Shown here: positions 55,401 through 64,000 of the stretch, one piece after another
Numbering within the stretch: position 1 is the stretch's first letter
How the letters are laid out: each line of letters begins with the position of its first letter
From: Lucifuga dentata
Taxonomy: Eukaryota > Chordata > Actinopteri > Ophidiiformes > Bythitidae
Reading direction: 5' to 3'
Length of the DNA stretch: 64,000 bases
NCBI GenBank assembly: GCA_014773175.1
Contig: VXCM01001414.1
Coordinates: forward strand, 77,194-141,193
The notes under the pieces: generated by a model
The model's database searches: none
What the model was told of the DNA's origin: nothing
What the model saw: the letters and a program-made list of their open reading frames with translations, nothing else
Position numbers and translations under genes: made by a program

Positions 55401-55831
55401 CATGCCAATGTCGTTTTACACATTTACACAAGCCAAACAATAACCACTGATGCCAAGCTGGCTGCTGCTTTTACCAGTTTGTCCCCAGATGTCTGGACGT
55501 CAGACTGAATATTCTCTTTTATTCACACTTTCTCATTTCTTTCCAGGTTGAATGGAGATCCCTAATACACCAAAATGAGGCAGGCCAGGCAGCGTATGCA
55601 GTCAGGGCACTGCTGAGTCTGTGCAGTCAAAGGTTAGATGTTCCAGAGGCCTTTAATCAAGCTACGTTCTCAATTTCCTCCCTCCATGTTCCTCTTCTTG
55701 ACCTCTGGTCCTCATAGTAAGGCAAGCTGTGTACTGTAACACCCAAGACAACGCAACTCTTTAATCTTCTGCTCCTCATTAGAATTACTAATATGTCTGT
55801 GATCGACGAAAGGTGTGGACTGCCAGCGTGT

Positions 55832-55854
55832 TTGTGTGTGTGTGTGTGTGTGTG
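55832..55854 (+). repeat. (TG)n microsatellite
   Basis: An uninterrupted TG run. Confidence 0.88.
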
Positions 55855-57773
55855 CACATGGCTGAATAGGGAGGGAATACTTGAATAACAGCCTAATAAA
55901 TATCAGGGTAGATTTATTGGTTTTGAAGCATATTTGCCTTTTGTTGGGGAAACACTAAACCAAGGAAGGTTCCTGGCAAAGTGGCAGGGTGGTGCTCTTT
56001 TCTGGGTCAGTGAGAACATGGAGGAAATCCACTCTGACATTAACAGGCTGCTATAGGAAGTGTTGTTGGATTAAATTAGCATGGCATGAGGGGGTAGCTG
56101 GTCTGAGCCAGGGGTGAGGGTACGAGTGTGAAGAGGGTTGGAGTTGAGGGGTTTGGGCACTTTTGCCAGGTTGACGGGTGAAGATGACACCAGATGCTGA
56201 AGGTGTTGATGCAGCTGCAATCTCTGAAAGAGGTTTAATTATGCTCAGGGCAACAACGTGCGTCACCAGTCACAGATGACAGAGCTGGAGGATGAATCAC
56301 AGATGGACAGATGCCGAGACTTGCTGGTTTTGAGATGAGGAAACACGGAGAGGGTTGGGTTTGGGTGGGGTCAGTGCTTGTTGTTCCTTTGGAGGCTCTT
56401 TAAAACTGGAAGCTTCTGGCAGCGGAGTGTGTGATGGGTGAGGGCACATATTCTCTGCTGCCAACAGAAAACCCTGGATGAGATGTTCATTACTGGGTTT
56501 TCATGTAACGTGGTAGGAAAATACAAACTTATTTTCATATTTTCTGCCTCATGACAAACATAATGACCATGGCAGTGATGGTTATATTCTTTACTATTTT
56601 AGGTGCATTCTTGTTACCCTGCACTATTTTTTTTTGCATGTGATTTTGCATATTTTAGCATACATTAATACTTATATCACAACTGAAGTAAACCAGAAGG
56701 TTTAAGACTGATTTCCTATTTTACAGGCAGATGCTTGTTTGAGCACAGTATGAAACATTGCAAGTTAAAATATTCATGCTTATTTATCACAAAGAACATT
56801 TTATGGCTTTTTTTTGTGTGTTATCATTGCATGTTCAAGTGGAAGAGGTAATCTCAAAAACTCCTTGGTGGCACATTTAAGGATGCTGTGAAAATGCAAT
56901 GATGTCGTGAAAAAGGGAATGTGAATTTGATCACTTTTGCATGCTTTTAAATATTACAGTTTTCCCCCTTATTAACATATTTATGTCCTTGAAATACAGT
57001 AAAACCTCTCATAGTAATTGGATATTTCACTTCACAGCTGCAGACATTCTATGGACATTTAGTCCCCAGATGTTTGTACCTGCACAGTTCAGGTCGCTCC
57101 TGTGTGCAGGTGACTTCCTGACCTCCATAATTTAACATCCCTTACATCCTGCAACTCAGAGAGAAGCTTTCATTTTTTTCCCACTTTCCTCTAATTTTTG
57201 AGGAAAGGGGGGGAAGTGGGTTTCAACTCTTTGTCCTTGAAAGAGGGTCACAAAACCTGGAATGTTCAGGAAGGAAGTCACAGAAGCATGGCGATCTGTA
57301 CGCACCCCCTTCCCTTCCTTCCCTCCTCCTTTCACCCACTGATTTGTTTCCCGCTCCTCTTTCAGATAAACGGGAGAAGGGATGATGGAGCAAGAAATAA
57401 GTCGGGCCCTAGGTGGGAGTCTGCGTAGGAGAGTGCACGTGTGTGTGCATGCACGTATGTTGTGGATGGGTTAAGCATTTCAGAGGCGGCAGTCTCCCCT
57501 CCCTGGCTGTCTCTCATCACGCCAGTGACCCCCCAGGAAGCTTTAGATGTCCGTCTGGCTTCATAATTCTCTTATCGAGCTAATCTGGGAGATAAGGAAG
57601 GGGGAGCTGAAAGTGTAAACCCAGCACCGCGGCACCGGAATCCAGTTGCAGCAGGCTTATTCTTTACCTGCCTGCCTTGGGAGACCTGTTAACTTTGTGT
57701 GTGCTTATGTGCATTACACTGCACAGAGAAGTGTATACCAGAGCTTTTGTTTGTATGTGTGTGTCTATGTGCA

Positions 57774-57799
57774 TGTGTGTGTGTGTGTGTGTGTGTGTA
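57774..57799 (+). repeat. (TG)n microsatellite
   Basis: An uninterrupted TG run preceded by degenerate TG-rich sequence. Confidence 0.88.
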
Positions 57800-58391
57800 T
57801 ACACCCCCAGTCCCCCTATACTGATATAGTTGCCCCCCACATGCAGGGCTGCTGGAGTATGATTGATCTGGGCAGAGGTAGTGGTCACATCCTGAACTGG
57901 AGTTGATTTCCTCTCCTCCTGAAATACAGACCTGGTGTTTATCATAGGCTCAGTGTCATGTTTGTATGTTTTCATAGATCAGCGCTGTTATGGAAGGCAG
58001 TCGGAGGGCAGAGGAGGAGGAGGGATTCGGTCAGAGTAGGAAGAGGAAAGAAAGAAAAAAGGAGGCTGAAATCAGAGAGTTTCTGTCTTTCTTTTCCCAG
58101 GCATAAATCTCCAAGCAGATGGAGCGGATGCAGCTACATGGAGAAAGTGATAATTGAGCCAAAGACATCGGAAAGCATACTCAAATCATACTAAAGCAAA
58201 TGTACTAATACCACAATAGAAAAAATTCTCCGTATTCAAAATTATGCTTTTACGACTGTCAATAAAATGTGCACAAGTATTCAAAGTAAAAGTGCACATT
58301 GTGAAGACTGATTTCAGCCAGAATGAAGTTACTGACGCTTGAATTTAACTTTCCCTAAACAGATTTTTCATCCATCCATGCGGGTATTTAA

Positions 58392-58421
58392 AAATGCAAA
58401 ATCACTGGTATGATCCTTTAA
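58392..58421. mobile_element. Possible terminal fragment of the TTAA-flanked MITE
   Basis: AATGCAAAATCACTGGTATG followed by ATCCTTTAA matches the right end of copies 1-3 with a few changes. Only about 30 bp is recognisable. Confidence 0.45.
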
Positions 58422-58435
58422 CACTGTAATAGCAC

Positions 58436-58560
58436 TAGCAATTCTAAAGGTAATAGCAACAGTAGCGTATAGTAGTATGCATTACTGTATAGTAGCAGTA
58501 GCTGTAATAGTGGTAGCCCTAACAGCAGATTTGGTAGTAGTAAATACACAACTAACATAA
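58436..58560 (+). repeat. Degenerate TAG/TAGTAG-rich tract
   Basis: Repeated AGTAG, TAGTAG and AATAG units give an imperfect trinucleotide array of about 120 bp in non-coding sequence. Confidence 0.55.
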
Positions 58561-61099
58561 TGATAATACTTGTAACAGGAATATTGCACAGTAATAATTG
58601 TAGTAAGCAGCAGCCATAGTAAAAGGAGGCTAGCTTACAAGGCTGCTGTTGTTGAGGATGTTGGGATAAACAGTACTTTGGATACTGCGATATATATTAA
58701 ATATGTTTGCAATGGAAATGGTCATGCATTTCCACCCAGTCTGTGTGTGTATAGGCTTTTCTTGTTTTCCATGTGAATGCTTCACGCTCTTTCCTGCCCC
58801 GTGCGTAATTTGCCAGAGTAGTTTCCTGTCCTTCACCATTCTGAATCACTGGCTGGCTGTTCCGCCAATGGCAGGATGACGCAGTTTCAGATGGCTTCTT
58901 TTTTTGGGGGTAATTAATAATCAAAGGTGCAATTTATGTCCCGGGGTTTACAGGGCTCTTCATAAAGTTTCATACTCCCATACTCCCTCAGGCAATATGA
59001 CTCATGCGCTGAACACGTTCTTGGTTTGTATCATTGAATGATATGTGGGGTTAATTTAACTTTGGTATTCACGTTTGAAGATGGCGGTGATAACTGTTTA
59101 ATTTCTAAAAGTTGGACGTGCAGAGTTTGTCATGTCACAGCTGCTCTATTTTCTGCAGCGATATAGCTGTAAATATGAGCGTACAGGATGCAGAGTGAGT
59201 GTCAGAATGGGAGGAAGAACACCTCCCCAAATCCTCCTGTGATCGTGATTTACTCATGACATTGTGAACTCTCACAGCCCTCCTCTCGCTGCATCCGTCT
59301 GTCTCAGCCCCCTTCTTCCTCGGCAGCATCTTTCTCTCGGCTGAGCTTTAGATTATAGACCCTGCTGGCTGGAGCTTCTCAGGGATATCACAAGAATTGA
59401 ATAATCGCATGGCATGACAAGATCCTGCCTTCTAATTATCCATCGCAATGTTTTCCTGGCCATTTTTTCTTCTCTCTCTCTCGCTCTCTCTCTTTGTGTT
59501 TTCTTTCTATGCATTTTTCTCTCTCTTCTGAGTTGTCACTGTCTCGCTCCTTTCATCTGTGTTCTCAGCTAATTGTGGGATGGTGTGAATTGGAGGGCAG
59601 GGTGCGTTTAATGACCAAATGACACGCCATCACTTCCATGCTCTCTTCTTCGTGTAATGACACTTCAAGTCTTAAGCCATGTCCCCAGAGGCCAACCTGA
59701 CTGCCCTCCCTCCCTCTCCACCCCCGCCACTATTTAATGTCTATGATTCATATCGGACAAGTCAAAGCATAAGCCGTCACCGTTTTACTTTATCTTTTTT
59801 TCTTGTAAAATAAACCTTACAAGAAGTTATGTTAATGCTAAGAAGTAACATTTTTGTTATAAGGGAATAATGTTTAAAATGACTATTTACTTTTTGGCAA
59901 AATATCAATTAAAACAAAGTTGCTACTCAAAATAAACAAAAATCCCATTATAGGTACTCATACGCAGCTAATTCTGACAGAGAATCACAGACTTTACTTT
60001 CATCCGCAATATTGAATTATCACTGTTTTGACTGTGTCAAAGAAAAGAATGGCGATAAAACTGCAATTTTATTTGAATGCTTTGATCTTTCGCTGGGAGG
60101 GTAACTGAGTTATTCTAAATTTAAACAGGGATGAATTATTGTCACATTTCTGTAATATAATAGCAATGTCCAGTGTAATAAATTATTGATCCCGTGTGAA
60201 GTAATAAGGAGTAACTCTTTTGTTGCTTTTGTGTAAAAGTTTATAGAATGCCAGATTAGTCAACACATTATATAAATCTCTTTCAGTTGTGATGTACAGA
60301 TAAAAGGAGAATAACAGCCAGAGTTATAGATCACTGTCAGATTTTTCAGTTTAGAATTGAATTACTTTGTCTCTCATCACTTTTAAAACATAAACTTCTT
60401 TCAGGGGGATTAGCTTCAAGTGAATTAGTTCACCAGACCAGGATGCAGTTATTGAGCAGTTTGGGTGTAGATGTGGAAAAATATTTACAAAATTTAAAAA
60501 AAAAAACAACATAAACAAACAAGCAAGCAGCAAAAACACAAAAATAACATAAGAGAAGTTAATTAAATGAGAAAAAACAAAACATACAAAGCTAGATGCA
60601 TGGCTGCTAGCTTTGATACTTGCTGCCTTTAGCCAGTTTGCTGCTCATCTGATCCCAGCTTTATACAGGAAGCCACTCTCACCATTACCATGATTAGCAA
60701 TACAATTAACTCACACAATCAATATTTCCATATAGAAACAGTAAAGATTGTTAATGAGTTAACACCAAAAATATTTACAGTAGCCATTTAATATATTTTA
60801 CAAAGCTTTTTGAAATATCCCGTGAAAAATCTCCCTCTGTACTCTACCCCAGTCAGTACAGTCCAGGTTTGTAATGTATGCGCATAATATGAATTTGAAA
60901 TCAGGACTGATCAACTGTAAGCTAACGTTAGCTGTTTCCCACATGCTAATTGTTAGCCATAGCGCTAGCATACGGAGCCTCAGAGGATTTTTTTCTACAC
61001 AGTGAAGAAGGCGTGATGCAGTGTTTCTAGTCAACCTATAACTTGAATAACACTGATGCTATTTTGCCAGTAAATTGTAATAAAATACAATTAAAGGAA

Positions 61100-61100
<1 letters not shown>

Positions 61101-61134
<34 letters not shown>
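61101..61134 (+). repeat. (TG)n microsatellite
   Basis: An uninterrupted TG run of about 17 units. Confidence 0.92.
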
Positions 61135-61137
<3 letters not shown>

Positions 61138-61248
61138 GCACGAGTGTTGACAGCATTTGTCATGCCAGCAGCATGTGACAACCAGAAAAATGGCCGAAAT
61201 TGAGCACAACAGGATTCCTTTAATGGCCTCACGTACTGTTTTTCTGTC

Positions 61249-61271
61249 TGTTGTTGCTGCTGCTGCTGCTG
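61249..61271 (+). repeat. (CTG)n short tandem repeat
   Basis: About six GCT/CTG units in non-coding sequence. Confidence 0.8.
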
Positions 61272-61492
61272 TTTCTTTTGCCTTCGTAACATTAATATGA
61301 TGCTGATCACCTCAATTGTTGCAATTTTTACTGAGCAAAATCAAAAGTAGATTTAAGGCTGTAGTGATGCAGACCAGCGAGGATTTACAGAGTTTCAGCT
61401 CTCATGCTTTAATCAACCAGAATGACTAAAGGAAGCCAGTGAGTATTAGTGCCACATGGCTCACGTAGAAAGCACATGCATAGATAAAATCC

Positions 61493-61544
61493 AGCTCATA
61501 CATTTATAGAATTAGCCTGCGCTAATTCTATAAATACGTGAGCT
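61493..61544. repeat. 52-nt imperfect hairpin
   Basis: 24-bp arms, with only the TACA/CGTA block containing mismatches, share TTTATAGAATTAGC around a CTGC loop. It lies in the gdf6 downstream flank. Confidence 0.75.
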
Positions 61545-64000
61545 CTGTGTATATGCTGCAGAAGTAAATACCTCATTAGAGTCATTTGTATTTACCGCTC
61601 TATCTAGGAATGACAGGACTGATCCCATGCCAACAAGCCCTCACACAAGTACATAACCTGTGGCAGGACACGATCTTCACCATACAGAGATCTGATCAAT
61701 TCATGTCTAATACCCAAAATGTTTATTATGGATGCTTTTATCCAATACTCACTTAATCAGGAAAAATGTGATTCACGTCAGCCATATGTTTCTCATGAAG
61801 TTGAATCTTGAGGAATGTGGACTTTGGTGAGAAGCTGCTATGATTTGTGAGGTGTGTGGTGAAAGGACAATGGGGGGGATGGGAAAAAGCAGGAGGGATT
61901 TTCCCTTCTACAAAACTAAAATGCTCTCATCCTGCTTACCTATAGCAGGTCCTTCCTCCCTTTTTTCACAGTTTAACACCTACTTATTTTGCCATGTGTT
62001 TTAAGTGTGTGTGTCTATTTGTGTGTTTTCTGCACAAGCATGCATGCACGCAGTATTCGCTTTTGGCAGCTAGAATGTATACGGCCAAATATCTACACGT
62101 TTCCCAGGCTTTCAGGCCAAGCCTAGTCCCTACAGTGCGACCCTTGACACATGGGTCCCAGCCCATTTTGAGCTCATATAGGATGAGGCAATGCAAGACC
62201 TGGGGAGGTTAGCAGTAAGCAGACACTAGTCAGAGTGAGGACAAGCTCCCTCTCTTTCTTTCTGGTGTCTGTTGCTCTCCTTCTGTTCTCTCCGTCTTTG
62301 ACACAGACAGACGGTGGGGAAATACATCGCTTCGCTGACAGAGTTAGTTGGATTGGGACCCCGTCCTCCTCTTCCACCTCTCCCAGATGGTCGACACTTT
62401 GGACCGCACAGAGAGAAAGAGAGGAAGAAAGGGAGAGCAAGGGAGTGGTGGCGGTGATGATGTGACCGTGCCTGCTTGACACACGCCTCAGTCTGCTCCA
62501 AATCACAGTCTGGACTGCAGCAGCCCTCAGAGCTGCAGGGACGTCTCTGTTTAAGTCTCCGTAATGCTAATGGCTTCCCCAGTTCCACAGCTGAGCAGCA
62601 GGGACAGTCTGGGACTCAGCTAAAAGTGGAATAGCCAGAGCTAGTATTTGGGGGAATACAGCTAACTAAATAAAAATATTTGTATTGTTTCCTGGTAATA
62701 ACATTTTTTGCAACATTTTTACATAGTTGAATATCACACAATACTAATGCAACAAATACGCTAAAGTTCTATGCTTACTGTCCTAAACAAAGTGTCAGCA
62801 GTTTCTTTCCTGGCCAGCATCCTTTAGCGTTGTTGCGTTTGTGTTTCTGGAAATATCAGTTGTTTGTTACTTGCAGAAGAACTGTTTCCTTAGCATTTGC
62901 AACAACAGCCACCAAAACCTCATTCATAAAGACAAAAACACTCAAACGTCACTGGATATGTTGATCAAATTTCTCTATGAGCTGCAGTATAAAATCACCA
63001 ATGATGACTGTTTAGTGCAAAGACCTAAACATGAAATTCATTAAGTAGAGCGTGTTTTTTTCCCCAGTAATAAATAAATTTGTACATTACTAATATGTTA
63101 ATTTTATTTTATACTAAATTTTCACTCTATTACAAGGATTAATCAAGCCACATTAAAATACAGAATAAAATGGCAACGCTATCATGGTAATTAAAGGTCA
63201 TTTTAAAAAAAGGGAAATGGAAAAGCTAAACTAGAAAATGGATTAGATTATATTGCAAGATGATTTTGAACATGTTCACTCATGTAAAAAAGAGTCTTGC
63301 TGGAATATCTTCATTCACAGGAGGTCATGCAGACTACTTAAATGCCAATACATCGATATCATCACCAGTAAGCAGCTCCACCTACACCAAAGATCAAGAT
63401 ATCTGAACTTTATTGGATGCTTCATACAAAACCTCGTTTCTGTCCTTTATTTAAAAAAAAACTAGTGCAGTGCCCGTTGAAAACATGCCTGTTTGGACCA
63501 GGCCGGACTTTATGGTGTGCAACGCAGCTTGCCATTAGTGCCCGTGGAGCGGAGAATATGCTGCCGCACCCGGAGCGTATCCTACCGCGCAGACTACTTT
63601 TTACCAGCGCAGCTCAATTCAAGAACCGCTCGTTCAAACAACTTCGCACACAACACTGCACGTCCTTCGTTCCTGAGCATTATACCTTCCAACAGTGCTG
63701 GGTTCTAGAGATATTGGTGCCAGACAGAGATTTCTGCCTTTATAGTTAAATGTTTCCTCCATACTTTCCGACATTGTTTTCCTCATTGTCTGGATTCCTG
63801 TTGTGTTTGGCTCTTGACTGGAGCAGGTGTACAGCATGAGCAGAGGAAGACAGATAAGAATGGCGACTCTGGTCTGCTCATCAGCAGTGATATTTCTTCA
63901 AACAGGCCCGACGTATTGATCAGGTCAGAGGTGACGCCTTCTGCTCTGAGGACAGAGCTCTTCTGCTCTAATGTCCTCTGTAGCATCTCGTTAAATCATG

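Larger units (their letters stand above)
47196..64000. other. gdf6 downstream flank, part 2: no gene recognised
   Basis: No exon with recognisable protein similarity was found. The stretch holds microsatellites, a LINE-like tail at about 52255-52445, a MITE end at 58392-58421 and a hairpin at 61493-61544. Candidate regulatory stretches with mixed base composition and homeodomain/GATA-like motifs (TAATTA, GATAAG) include about 54700-54850, 57480-57620 and 59380-59470. These are impressions, not demonstrated elements. Confidence 0.45.

Noticed and set aside
62174..62588. Overlapping open frames on both strands
   Set aside because: Low-complexity Ser/Arg/Glu composition with no conserved motif or splice structure.
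63465..63660. GC-richer patch starting CTAGTGCAGTGCCCGTTG
   Set aside because: It looks like a dispersed repeat end rather than a gene or CpG island, but I could not identify termini or a second copy, so no feature is claimed.
63634..63986. Minus-strand frame with a hydrophobic stretch (VAILICLPLLMLYTC) then a polar tail, possibly an exon of a neighbouring gene
   Set aside because: No recognisable family, weak acceptor context, and no partner exon in the window. Kept only as a remote possibility.

Overview
This is a vertebrate genomic window with multi-exon genes, GT-AG introns, long AT-rich introns, many microsatellites and short inverted-repeat transposons. It is almost certainly from a teleost fish. 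The protein sequences, compact gene spacing and repeat types point to a ray-finned (probably percomorph) fish; the species cannot be fixed from sequence alone.

Layout. (1) 1-6950, minus strand: ttk (Mps1), the spindle-checkpoint kinase. The 17 coding exons in the window run from the start codon at 6026 to the first part of the kinase domain at 427; the rest of the kinase lies off the left edge. (2) About 6950-7600: a short head-to-head promoter region shared by ttk and ebag9. (3) 7400-12410, plus strand: ebag9 (RCAS1), complete, six coding exons, 212 aa. (4) 12410-15470: intergenic and 3' UTR sequence with a TTAA-flanked foldback MITE. (5) 15473-22102 (coding) and up to about 25.6 kb (putative 5' exon), minus strand: sybu (syntabulin), complete, seven coding exons, about 672 aa, tail to tail with ebag9. 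(6) 25.7-31.2 kb: intergenic, with a 1.3 kb foldback element and a second copy of the MITE. (7) 31653-37175, plus strand: gdf6 (probably gdf6a, radar type), two exons, about 458 aa, with its 3' UTR running to about 38.5 kb. (8) 38.5-64 kb: a 25 kb gene-free flank of gdf6 with microsatellites, MITEs and G-rich tracts, a plausible place for distal gdf6 enhancers.

Two points matter most to a user. First, ttk carries two copies of its N-terminal TPR module. Each copy is made of three exons of identical lengths (223, 107 and 144 bp) and identical phases, so this is an intragenic cassette duplication. Second, the sequence holds 13 single-N positions. Five of them are flanked by perfect 61-67 bp direct duplications, which look like unmerged contig overlaps. 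Two of these fall in gdf6 exon 2 and one in the last sybu exon, so a literal translation appears frameshifted although the genes are very likely intact.

The genes do not form one pathway. Ttk acts in mitosis, Ebag9 in Golgi and secretory traffic, Sybu as a kinesin cargo adaptor, and Gdf6 is a secreted BMP-family ligand. In human, EBAG9 and SYBU are neighbours on 8q23, GDF6 is on 8q22 and TTK is on chromosome 6, so this order reflects rearrangement in the fish lineage.
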